From Phellopilus nigrolimitatus (taxonomy: Eukaryota > Basidiomycota > Agaricomycetes > Hymenochaetales > Hymenochaetaceae), in the NCBI GenBank assembly GCA_021029095.1, contig JAJOHG010000016.1, positions 62,001-126,000 on the forward strand: a stretch of 64,000 nt of DNA. Reading direction: 5' to 3'. Below, one piece after another: positions 35,181 to 45,261 of this stretch (the first letter of the stretch is position 1; every line of letters starts with the position of its first letter). The notes below the pieces were generated by a model. That model made no database searches and was not told where the DNA came from. It worked only from the letters and a program-made list of their open reading frames with translations. A program made the translations under genes and the position numbers.

Positions 35181-36150
35181 TGGGTGAGCGCGATGGACAT
35201 GGCAGGCGGTTGGACGAACGCAGACGGCGACGCAAGCAGGGACAGTCTGCGGCTAGTAGGCGCAGGCGTGGGTGCTGACTCTGATGGCGTGTCGCAGACG
35301 CAGGAAATCCGCACGGGGCGCGCACAGATACGGGCGCGGGGAAGCAGCAGCGCGGTGGTCGGCGGCCGAGCATAGGTGAGACGCAGAACGCGCGGTATTG
35401 GCGGTAGTGGACGGAAATGTGTAAAGGAAACTCAATTGGCCCATTTCTTTTCCGTTTTATTTTCTGTGTCGGCACCGCCGGACATCAACAAATGGACTTG
35501 AACTGTGATCAGACTCGCGTGCATATTCTTATTCATGTATAACTCAGGACATCGTGAAACCGTTGCGCGTCTGCGAGAACGCCGCCAGCCTCGAATGCGA
35601 GGTCTGCCTGCGCCACTCAACACAGATCCTTTTGCTCACGTTCTAACGACAAAACACTTCCCGACTCGTCCGCTACCTCAACATTGCAACACTTTGAGTG
35701 CCCAATAATCAGCTTTGCGTACCAGCTTCAATGGTTGCTTGCATTGTATGTTTGCTGTGCAACCTTGTGGCGATCTGTATCCAGTTTGCTTTGTCTGATT
35801 GCAGAACTAGTACAAAGAATGCATGATTCCCGAGGACAGCAAAGGACTCGTCGATGCCGGCTGCCCCAGATGAAGAAAGTCAAAGCTGAGCTTTCTACTT
35901 TCTACTGATTTGCAAGTAATGCCGCTCGCTGTGACGCATGGAGGCAGAAAGGCTCAAATGGTGTCATTGCAAGTCGTCAAGAGCCAACGCCAAGGAGCAG
36001 CAAACTGCAACGCATACGATGTCGCTCCCCAGACAACGAAACTTCGTCACTGCAATGCTCTGACGCATTACGCGTTTCCGTATGCTCCGCAAAGCGGGCG
36101 ACCGTCGCGAGGCAGGCTTTGGTGTGCGCTTTGCTGCCTGCAGCAGCGCG

Positions 36151-36158
36151 TATAAAAA
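36151..36158 (+). promoter_or_regulatory. TATA box candidate
   Basis: TATAAAAA lies about 105 nt upstream of the ATG at 36256, followed by a long C/A-rich unstructured leader (CCATCAATCGCAAGCAGC and CAACCCCTCTC). The arrangement looks like a real fungal core promoter driving the module that follows. Confidence 0.45.
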
Positions 36159-36255
36159 CCCATAGGTTCTCCTGAACTCCATCAATCGCAAGCAGCATAA
36201 CAACCCCTCTCAACCGATCTCAACAAGTTCTCCAGCTTAACAATCAACTTAAATA

Positions 36256-37385
36256 ATGGTGATGACCAATATTACCCCGGTGAGTTTGTGACCAGAAGTA
36301 TTCATGCTTCAGGTCCTGAGATGTCCCCACAGGCTCTGGCGAGAGCTGTAGATAGAGAAGAAGGAGGATTTATAGAGGCCAAATTAATCAATGGGAATAT
36401 TGCCATGCGTGAACTTTGGGAGGAAATCATAATTCACCACATTTGTGAGTGAATTGGATTGTGCCTTTTCTTGGACCCTGGTCTTTCCAACCAGTAATTG
36501 TCTGTATTGCTTATCAATACTGTTTCTTGAAGCCAGAGTCGATGAAGAAAGTGGTCTCAGGGCCTACTATAAAGATTTTACGCATAATGGGGTGGAAATG
36601 GTGTGTGTCAGATGTAAGCTGTGCAATTTCTCAAAGGACTACATAGAGATCTGACATATTCCTTCTATTGCATACATACCAAATGCACAGTAACATGGAA
36701 GCCAACAAGGACTGTTGAAGGCAATACTAGTGAAGATTGTGCTGCTTATGCAGGGACAATATCTGAGATCATTGCATCAATACATTGTCTTAGAGGTCTT
36801 TGCGACCTGTATAACAATATGTACAGTGTAAGTCTGTGCCAAGCTCTGAAAAATGTTTCAGACCCTGAAAATGCCAGAAGTCACGGATAGATACTATTTG
36901 TAGTACAGAGGGTTGGTTTACAGAGGTCACAACTAAGGTCCTTGAGGACAAAAACAATAGTGACTTGGTGGTGCTCAACAAAGAAATTTTATATCATAAC
37001 TTGAGTGAGTAGTTTGGATAGTGATCCCAAGCTGGGCTTTGTTTCCAGTGGTTGTCCACAGTGCTGATTTGACTATTCTTTTTGAAGCCGCTTTTTTTAA
37101 AGATCAGGGTTATAAAGTCTACTACAAAAGATTCAGAGATAATGGGTTGGAGATGGTGTGCATCATGTGTAAGCTGTGACATTTCTTTTCTGGGACTACA
37201 TAGAGGTCTGACCTATTTCTTCTATCATATACATACCAAAATACACAGTGAAAAGGGACAATCCAGGGAATTGCTGCTGGAAAGATCCTATTGTGTACTC
37301 AGGGACACCATCTGAAATCATTGCACTGATGCATTGCATATATGGGTCTTGCAACTCGAAGAATGTCTCAGAACAAACAACACAA
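36256..37385 (+). other. Tandemly duplicated coding-like module, family unknown
   Basis: A candidate start MVMTNITP (36256) splices to ALARAVDREEGGFIEAKLIN. Downstream, one frame reads GLRAYYKDFTHNGVEMVCVR then CKL (36558-36620), and AGTISEIIASIHCLRGLC (36750-36800). The same two segments recur about 560 bp later as GYKVYYKRFRDNGLEMVCIM then CKL (37108-37170) and SGTPSEIIALMHCIYGSC (37301-37350), with matching spacing and intron-like sequence. Amino-acid-level conservation between copies (YYKxFxxNGxEMVCxxCKL) suggests that it once coded for protein. The second copy has a stop and a one-base shift, so it is decayed; the first may be functional or a relic. I do not recognise the family. Confidence 0.4.
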
Positions 37386-37654
37386 AGGTAAGCATTAGAA
37401 CATAAGAATTAGTCATATACTCTACTCACAGTCTATTCTGTCTCTTGTCTTACTTTGTTACTTGCTTAGAAATGCACTGCCTCGTCAATGCCTCATATCT
37501 TAGTATCAGTAATCTCTATAGCTCTTAGATATATAAAGGCTGCCCTAGCACTATACAAATTTTAGACATTATATTGCCTCTGATCCACATTCAGCTGTGA
37601 TGCTACGTTCCCAATTAGACTACCTGTGTAGATTTCCAAGAGTCACACAGTGTT

Positions 37655-37805
37655 GCAAGAACGGTCTCGTACAGAGAAGGCATCTTGCCGAGATTCTTCT
37701 GTGTGCCATGTACGAGCGGAAGCCTTTTTGTACCATCTTGCTGTTTGCGAATCGACTTCTTTCTTTCATGCACGTACCTCCTACAGACTCGACCTCAGAG
37801 ACGGG
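37655..37805. repeat. Direct repeat, right copy
   Basis: Partner of 35028-35180. Shared blocks are AGAACGGTCTC, AGAGAAGGCATCT, CGAGATTCTTCTGTG, ACGAGCGGAAG, AATCGACTTCTTTC and CCTCCTACAGACTCGACCTC. Confidence 0.65.
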
Positions 37806-38494
37806 GCGCACTGTTTGCCCAAAATACATAGCATATGCGCTTCTGTGCATCAGCAACATCTGTGCCGTCCATGTTGTAAATTGTCGTAGCTTAGTGAACT
37901 TGAAGCAGAGAGACGAAGACAAAAACAAGTAGTATTCGCGTTTGGCCTACTGAGCTCTGAGGCAAACGGATAAGAGAAGACATACATGCACGGCACGTAC
38001 TTATACTAAATGGTCTGATAAGAAACAAATAAACAAATATGGTGCATCAATGACGCGACGATCGAGCTCGTTATTCCAACAGTCCACACAGTGGAAGGAT
38101 TTCACCTGCTCGGCGTATTGGAGAACCCTTTTTTCCCTCGTGCTTTCGGAGCGGGAGATCCAGGTAGCAAGAAGAGCTTGTCAGACTGAAATTTCGACGA
38201 CACCTATGCAACTTCACTGGGTCTCTGGCCCTGCCAGCATTTTATTCAAAATTATATGTCTTATTTTATTTTGTTTTGCTCCCTGGGAAGGAGAGTAGTT
38301 TATAAAGCACGAGTGGTTGGCTCATATCCGCTTCCCCGGCTTATGCACCTGAACGTGATTCCGTGTGAAACGTCTCTCGCCTCGCGCAGCCTGCGGGCTT
38401 TCGTCGTTCCCACCGAACCCCGTTGTCTTCCGTGCCCACCACTACATACATATATAACCGCCCGAACAGGCCGCCTGCCGCAGAACGATAATCG

Positions 38495-39733
38495 ATGTCC
38501 CTCTCCCTCTCTCGCTCTCTTCTCACGCGCACCCTCGCCCGCTCCGCGCGCCCCACCACACGCCCCGGCCCCACCGCGCTCCGCCTGCCCCTGCGCGCCA
38601 TGTCGTTCGCCGCGCACACGAAGAAGACGTACGAGAACATACTGACGAGCGCGCCCGCGGCGGGCGTCGCGCTCATCACGCTGAACCGCCCGAAGGCGCT
38701 CAACGCGCTGTGCGCGGCGCTCGTCGCGGAGCTGAACGACGCGCTCGACGCGGCGGAGCGCGACGACGCGGTCGGCGCGGTCGTGCTCACGGGCTCGGAG
38801 CGCGCGTTTGCGGGTGAGTGTCTTGAGTCTTGCGGGCGCGCTGTGTGGTGTGTACGCATGGCTGATGAGCGCGGTTTTGTGCAGCGGGCGCGGATATCAA
38901 GGAGATGAAGGACAAGGAGTGTAAGTGTGTATTCTATTTCGGTCTACTTGTGAACTGAAGGGCCGGGCCAGTCGACGACGTGTACAAGAACGACTTCCTC
39001 GCGAACTGGCACCGCATCGCGGCCTTCCGCAAGCCGACCATCGCCGCCGTCAGCGGCTACGCGGTACGCAGCACCCCTCCCTCCCTCTCCCTGCCTTCCC
39101 GATCTAACCAACCAACCGATTATCTGCGCGCAGCTCGGCGGCGGGTGCGAGCTCGCGCTGATGTGCGACATCCTGCTCGCGGCGCCGTCCGCCGTGTTCG
39201 GGCAGCCGGAGATCAACCTGGGCGTGATCCCGGGCGCGGGCGGCACGCAGCGGCTCGCGCGCGCGCTCGGCAAGGCGCGCGCGATGGAGCTCGTGCTCAC
39301 GGGCGCGACGTTCGGCGCGGCGGACGCGGCGCGCTGGGGCGTCGCGGCGCGCGTCGTGGAGGGCGGGGAGCCCGGGGAGGTGGTGAGGGCGGCGGTGGAG
39401 CTGGCGCGGGTTGTTGCGGGCAAGGGGCGCCTGGCGGTGCAGGCGGGGAAGGAGAGCGTGAATGCGGGTGAGTGGACGCGGGTCGGGCGCGTGCGCACGG
39501 AGGGGTGCTGATGGTTGCTGTCCTCTTTTTTTTCCTTCTTTTTTGCAGCGTTTGAGCTGCCGCTTGCGGACGGCCTGCGGTTCGAGCGCCGGCTGTTCCA
39601 CGGCCTGTTCGCGACGCCGGACCAGAAGGAGGGTGAGTCGATCCCGTGCGGGCGTGTTTGTTTGTGCTGACGCTGCGTGCCAGGCATGGCGGCCTTCGTG
39701 GAGAAGCGCAAGCCGAAGTTTGCGCATTTGTAG
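38495..39733 (+). CDS. ECHS1: Mitochondrial enoyl-CoA hydratase
   Basis: Exons 38495-38813, 38885-38920, 38972-39063, 39134-39467, 39549-39632, 39684-39733; 304 aa. The first 36 residues ([20 protein letters not shown] onward) are Arg/Ser-rich without acids, a mitochondrial targeting sequence. The crotonase core follows: [23 protein letters not shown] (oxyanion hole), [13 protein letters not shown] and [19 protein letters not shown], which hold the two catalytic Glu residues, then the C-terminal helices ending [12 protein letters not shown]. It hydrates 2-trans-enoyl-CoA in beta-oxidation and branched-chain amino-acid breakdown. Coding GC content is very high, in contrast to the AT-rich stretch just upstream. 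Confidence 0.94.
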
Positions 39734-40329
39734 AGATATATTTGGCGGGGGGTGTACGATACGATACGATACGGTTGTATTATATTAACTGAGTGGGGCT
39801 GGATTCATTGCGTTTCATCTCAATTATTAGCGCAAGCGCTCGCGGAATTGGGAGGCGTTCCTAAGAGACGACGAAAAAAAAAACGCGTTCGCGTCAGGGG
39901 TGCAGTAGAATCAATGACGGGGCGTGACGCACCACCGCACGTAACTCGCTACGAGAAACGCTGAGCATAAACAAAAAAAAAAAAAAAAAAAAAAACTATT
40001 AGCAGAACCCCAGCGCGCCAACGGCACAGAAGCAGGTCCTCACATATGCCGACGGCCGCCATGACGCGCTTGGCGGCGCGCGAGCCCGGCTGGTGCGCGC
40101 GGCTCTGGTGGAGGGCGTACGCGCCGACGGCGCCGAGGGACGCGGAGCCGATGAGGCGGCCGTCCCAGCGATTCGGGAGCGGATGAAAATTAGCTGCTTC
40201 CCTTTCCCTATTCGGGGTTCACCGCGCCTTATTCGGCAAGGCCCCGTCACAGTCACAGCCGCGTTTTTGCCTCCGCCCCCACCATGGACGCGCAGTCGGG
40301 CGCACGGCCTAGGGAACACGAAGAGTGCC
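39734..40329. other. Intergenic stretch with gene fragment and poly-A tract
   Basis: A (GATAC) microsatellite lies at about 39758-39773 and a 22-23 nt A tract at 39973-39996. From about 40185 down to 40020 the minus strand is GC-rich and reads NRWDGRLIGSASLGAVGAYA, then HQSRAHQPGSRAAKRVMAAV. This looks like a piece of a coding exon but has no start, end or recognisable family. It directly abuts the broken end of F-box copy 4. Confidence 0.4.
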
Positions 40330-42378
40330 TCAGCTGGGAGATGGGGTAATAGATGCGGGTTGCCACAAAGAAGCGAACGAGTACTTGAACGCATAATTGA
40401 ATGAGTTTCGACATTGCGCTTGGAGATCCGCCAGAATTTTGTGTAAGGTCGTCGGCGTCGTCTCATAACTATCAAGATCAATATAGAAGAAAGTCGTTGC
40501 ATGCCGAAGAATAGGGTTCTTGTCGATGTCCTTGCTTTCCACACTAGAAACCGAGCAGATCTTGGGAATAAGATTCGTCTCGATCTCGAGGATACGTGCA
40601 TTACTGGTTGCAATCAGCTCGCCCTTCAATGGGTACAAGATATCGAGGGAGAACTCTATAGGTAAATCGTCGTTGTCAACGATTTCCCGTGCAAGGGGGA
40701 ACTCAAGAAGTTCCGGGGCCAAAACAGAAAGGATAAAGCTTGTGTCTGACTGTATGAAATCCTTCACGAGCTCAAGTAAGCGCTTTTCACGTGCACGAAC
40801 ACGGTCTTCTTTCTCGCGTTGGGCCTTCTTCTCTCGCCTCAGGTGGATTATCTGTTCGAGCCGTGGATGTAAATTGTTCCAAGCTGAAGAAAAACCAACG
40901 TAACTGAGCTAATGTGAATACAGGTATTGCCTTAAAAACGTACCCTTATCGGTCAGTTCACGAGGTTGCTCTACTAGAGCATTCCACCTCCACCCTCTCT
41001 CGTCCAGTTCTGTGTTGAAATCAGCTCTGCTGTATCCAAGCTCTTCGAGCTTTCCCAGGATGCTTGAGGAAAGAAGATCAATTACCGATTACTTGAAGAG
41101 AAACTGCATCTACCCACCTATCCTTCCGCCTAGACTTCAACGCTTGCCTATCTTCGTGCTTCTGTTCTTCGATGTCGTCCAACCAATCGTCTAGTTCAGC
41201 AGTATGCTTTAGGGTTTAGCTATGGTGAGAAGCTGTCACTGTAGGAGAAAACGGTAGGCTACGCACCAGCCAAGCTTCACGAGTCATCTTGTGTTTTTCC
41301 TCAACAAATACCTTCTGTTTGTCGGGTGTACAGCCAAGAGCTTGATACTTCTCGAAAGTACTCTCGAAAGTAGGCCGATAATATTTCAATTCGAGCATGA
41401 CATCAAGCGTTAATGTCTGGAAGCCTTTTGCATGCCAATCTAACATGACTTCAAAATGATCATAAAATAACTTGGTAAGATGGAGTTACTTCTGTAGACA
41501 CCAGACAGACGCACATCCTGAACCTGGCACTAGCTTGAGGATTGAAATCCATTCGGAATCACTTAGTGACGTTGGCTTGGGAGACATGAGCTTCAAGCCG
41601 TAGCGGACACTGTTGATAACATAGGTTGAGAAGGGGCACGTTCGACATTATGGTGATGTATCTGCACAACGCACTTTTTATTGTGGCATTTTTTACAGAG
41701 CCTAACGCGTAGCCCAACTTCAAGCCTAGATGAGCGGACCGAGTTGCAATGCTATACAAAGACATGGGCATCAACGTCGTCCCACCTATACAAACACAAA
41801 GCCGTACCGTGCAATGTTTGTCGAAGATAAGACTGGCATATTGAGGAGAGCTGAGATCGGATGGGCAAATTGGCATTCCAGATGCCTCTTCGGCTTTGTG
41901 CCAAATGAGCTTTGAGTCCTTGGACATAAGAAAGTTTCGCAGGACTTTGGTCGACCTGGCCATGCGAAGGAGATCCTCCGGGCTGAGGTGAGCCGCAATC
42001 TGATACCCGGTGAGAGACCGTCGGGAATTATAAAAAAGCAGCTTAGCTTACCTCGCAGAATACGTCGACCGGCATGGACATTATCAACGCCAGCTTCCCC
42101 GCTTGACGTCTTCTGCTGCCCGGATTTACAACTGACGTTGGTATGAAGCTTGCGTCGGCCTCGACACCTGACTTGCGTGTTCCCTTACTAGTCTTACGCC
42201 TCTTTTTCGGCCTTTGAGCCTCTATTTCAACTTCCTCCTCATCCTCAGAGTCCTGGCCTTGATCCAGGTTCTGATCCAACCTTGGTGGCGGCAGCCTTCC
42301 ACTGTGTAATGCCATTCAGACCCTTCATTCGCGGTAATGCAGCCACTGAACTTACGTCGACTTCCTGGTAGTGACCAT
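40330..42378 (-). pseudogene. F-box/zinc family copy 4, C-terminally truncated
   Basis: Start ATG at 42378 (first exon 42378-42356, MVTTRKST), then GRLPPPRLDQNLDQGQDSED and basic RPKKRRKTSKGTRKSG. The F-box reads LALIMSMPVDVFCE, IAAHLSPEDLLRMARSTKVL and DSKLIW, and the knuckle CTHC...C(K)KC is reached by splicing from GTACGG to TTTGTATAG near 41760. Further parts are LELKYYRPTFESTFEKYQAL, LGKLEELGYSRADF, VEQPRELTDK and a long helix to FKYSFASLW. At about 40385 homology to copy 5 ends abruptly; the CxCC motif and terminal cysteines are missing, and 16 unrelated residues lead to a stop at 40330. The start-to-helix portion keeps its reading frame, so a truncated SCF receptor remains possible. 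Confidence 0.72.
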
Positions 42379-42471
42379 TGTCAATCGTCGGTTTTGGTTG
42401 CTCGGCGTTAAACGGTTCGTGCGATGTTGGTGGTAGTAGTAGAGTCGGCTCGGTTACCTGGTAAGCCTTTT

Positions 42472-42496
42472 GTTGCGTCGCGTCGCGTCGTGTGAC
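42472..42496 (-). promoter_or_regulatory. CGCGA-repeat promoter motif of F-box copy 4
   Basis: On the minus strand the sequence is GTCACACGACGCGACGCGAC, about 100 nt upstream of the copy 4 start. The same motif (GTCACGCGACGCGACGCGAC) stands between the TATA box and start of copy 5. Its retention in two divergent paralogs suggests a cis-element or conserved promoter ancestry. Confidence 0.5.
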
Positions 42497-42793
42497 AAGA
42501 AAGGCGTCACATCACTGACGCGTTATTATTTTATTATTTTCAAAAAACATAGAAGCTTTTATTTTTTTTAAAGGCAAAACTGCTGGAAAAACAGATACAA
42601 TAGATTGTCCATGGGATAGTATAAGTAGGCAGGACGACACCGACATCCGTTTACTGTTTACGTGAGCGGTAGAAGTGAGCTTCATAGAAAAAAGACGACA
42701 AAAATAGTACAAGCAAGATGCGGTTCAATAGCCTAGTGCGATACAGCTTACATCTAATCTTCTCAACGTACACGACCGTCATACTGATGGGAC

Positions 42794-44404
42794 CTATGCT
42801 TCTTCGCTCTCTTCGTTCTCATTCCCTGTCTGATCTCTGATACCGCCTTCCGCGAAATTCAAAATACCTCCTGTGTCCAATAAGCCCACGACATTTTCCG
42901 CATCCTCAACTTTCATCTTCCCAAGCACCTTGTTAACCTCCTCGAGGCTCTGCGAACGGAGCGCCTCCTTCAGGTCATCGCTGAAACCATCGAATACATC
43001 CCAGCGCAGTTGCAGCGCCTTGCGCACTTCCTCAATATCGAGATCTTCCATCCCAGGGCCCTCGAGCCGGAGATCCTGAGGCGGCGGCCCATCAGGGACG
43101 ATGAAGGAAATGTGCTGATCCGGGTTTTCGGGAACGAGCTGAATCTGTTCGCCACCATTTGCAATCGCGGCAGCCTCCTCCTCTTTCGCGGCCTTGACAC
43201 GCGTAATTATGTGTGCGTGCGTGTCTTCTACATCTTTGAGGAAGACGGCCTCCGCGCGCGGATCGCCAGACGTCATGCGTTTGAAGAAAAGGCGCACGCC
43301 GTCGACGCCGAGCTTTTCGCAGTACTGCAGAAGCAGACTTTGGTGCACACACTTCTTCGCGTAGACAGTCTCGCCTCGCGTCTGTGCGGTGAACGCCGCG
43401 ACAAGCAATGCATCAGAGGCACCTGGTACGTATACGTCGCGATGCTCCTGAATGAAATGGAACGACTGGTCGTACCCTCTTAAGGGTAACCGCGAGAATG
43501 CCTCGAGAGTCGGTGTCATCTCCGGAAGCTCGTCTTCATCATCGCTTGTCGGAGTTGGCGTGTTCTTTGCTGCGAGATCGGCAACCTGAACGGCCTCGAC
43601 TGCTTTCGGGTTCAAAACCTCGATATTCGTAGCCGTTTTAGTCTTCGTGGACTTTCCACCCTTGACAGCAGCCGGCTCGGGTTTTGGAGGAACGTACTGA
43701 TTTGAAATAAGTAAACAAATAACCGAAGCACTCAGTTTAACACATACATGAGAATCGTATCCATCATGGATACTCTCGCTCGTAATCTTCTTCGTTCTCT
43801 CTTCCTCTTCCTTTTCCAAGTCCTTCTTGAGTTCTTCCTGCCTCTCTCCAAGCTTAGCTACATGACCCTTGAGGTTAGCGATTAGGACTTCCCGCAAACG
43901 CTCATCATTCTTGTCGACGCCTTTCTCCTTCGCGTCCTCAAACACCTTGAGCAGTAAGGAGAGGATCATTTCATCATACGTGAGCTTGTGTGGTGAATCT
44001 GTCTCAGGAGCTTGTGGCGAGGGATTCGTCTTGAGCTGCTCGACGATGCGCGAAAACTGTGCAGGACCATCGGGTGCACCATGTACCTCCTCCGTAATTG
44101 TTCTCAGACGGGGAAGGAGAACATCATTGCATGCCACCTCCGCTTTGATATCAGCGATCTTCTGGTTGCGCATCGCTCTTTTCTCGTGGATGTCCCGACG
44201 TTTCCAACTGCAACGGAGATTATTTAAGACATTACGCGGATACACACAGTAGCTCACTTGACGAGAGAACGGTGGTCGACGTTCGGGTGTCCTTCGATGT
44301 CCGAATCATCTGAAAGCTGATTTCGCGCTCAAGTAGCTTGTCGTGACGATTAGCTCGCGACAACGTACCTCGAGTGCATCCCATTTTGAGTAGTTTAAAG
44401 GCAT
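42794..44404 (-). CDS. CDC37: CDC37, Hsp90 co-chaperone for kinases
   Basis: Exons on the minus strand: 44404-44369, 44316-44258, 44207-43748, 43696-42794; 485 aa. The N-terminus MPLNYSKWDALELSDDSDIE, then HPNVDHRSLV and WKRRDIHEKRAMR, is diagnostic of CDC37. The Ser in LSDDSDIE corresponds to the CK2 site needed for kinase loading. The middle Hsp90-binding domain includes FSRLPLRGYDQSFHFIQEHR, KKCVHQSLLLQYCEKLG and GVRLFFKRM, and the C-terminus has LQLRWDVFDGFSDDLKEAL. CDC37 delivers client kinases to Hsp90 in the cytosol. The acceptor before LSDDSD is fixed by frame. It is flanked by divergent F-box copies 4 and 5. Confidence 0.95.
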
Positions 44405-44625
44405 TGAAAATGAAGACAGATGAGACAGATAAGTTCTCAGACACTCAGTTGTTTTGGTCGTGATCGAGAAGTTGAGGAGGAGGAGGATGTCGAGTTTTCG
44501 ACGCCGCGGCCTATTTAGGCCACAAACGGCGAGAATCTTCTCGAAACAGCACAGGAATCTGAAGAACCGCATATAAATTCAACTTCAATACAAGCCTAAC
44601 TTCTCATAGTTTAGTTCGGTTCGAC

Positions 44626-44960
44626 TTGCTTTCCGCGAGAAATATCACAGCGAGTTTCTCAGCCCGACTGGAGAATATCATTGCACAGGATCTGGCGAAT
44701 TCTAGTTGTTTCCCATTGAGGAAAATGCTCAAGGAAGTCTTTCATGTAGCTTTCCGATGTTTTCTCCGTGGCCTACAGACTATGTGCAGTTGGCATGACT
44801 TCACAATGCTTGACAGTACAAAAGAGTAAAAGCCTTTGAACATTGTTCGTGCGCTTTTCGCATACACTTTTCTCTGCGAGAAAAAATGAGGGAAAAATGG
44901 GTTGTACATGCCTTTGTACATAAATAATGACTAGATCGTTTGAATTTTGAGAGGTTTTTT
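44626..44960. repeat. Third, diverged copy of the GST downstream sequence
   Basis: This stretch matches 55265-55620 in the same orientation: GCGAGTTTCT, CGACTGGAGAA, TGGCGAATT, GTTG followed by CC.TTGA, and ATGGG.TGTAC.TG.CTTTGT occur in both, in order. The same sequence is present inverted at about 7560-7780. It carries no gene. Its position just upstream of F-box copy 5 suggests that GST-flanking DNA and F-box copies have moved together. Confidence 0.6.
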
Positions 44961-45086
44961 CACTTGGGGTAACAATTGGGAATATTCTCTGTATATTCAT
45001 TTTGCAAGAAGCCTGCACAAAAAAAAGGAAAAAAAGAACAATGGCGCGCCCAACTTGGACACGCCACCCCTTCAGCCACAGTGATC

Positions 45087-45115
45087 TATATAAGTCACGC
45101 GACGCGACGCGACAC
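45087..45115 (+). promoter_or_regulatory. TATA box and CGCGA repeat upstream of F-box copy 5
   Basis: TATATAA at 45087-45093 is followed at once by GTCACGCGACGCGACGCGAC. The same repeat lies upstream of copy 4 (42472-42496, minus strand), and a shorter form (CGTCGCGTCGCG, about 17735) is in the intergenic region before copy 3. Confidence 0.5.
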
Positions 45116-45261
45116 CGTTCGCCGAGCTCTTGCTGCGACTCTCTTAAATTTCCTACGGTTCGAGATATTCATTCGTTGCTAGGAACTCGAGGTGAGTATT
45201 TTATTTAATGAGATGAATGAATGTCTGATCGACATTTACAGAGAAGTGCTTCCGAGCGAAC

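Larger units (their letters stand above)
34650..38494. other. Long gene-poor, AT-richer region
   Basis: No conserved gene is recognisable over about 3.8 kb. It contains a diverged direct repeat (about 35028-35180 and 37655-37805) and, between the two copies, a tandemly duplicated module at 36256-37385 described separately. Base composition in 36250-37560 is visibly more AT-rich than in neighbouring genes. Confidence 0.5.

Noticed and set aside
35028..37805. LTR retrotransposon bounded by the direct repeats
   Set aside because: No gag/pol frame, primer-binding site or TG...CA ends were found, so only a direct repeat is reported.
44630..45020. Small genes upstream of F-box copy 5
   Set aside because: The frames fall in a non-coding repeat also found downstream of both GSTs, where the frames are not conserved.
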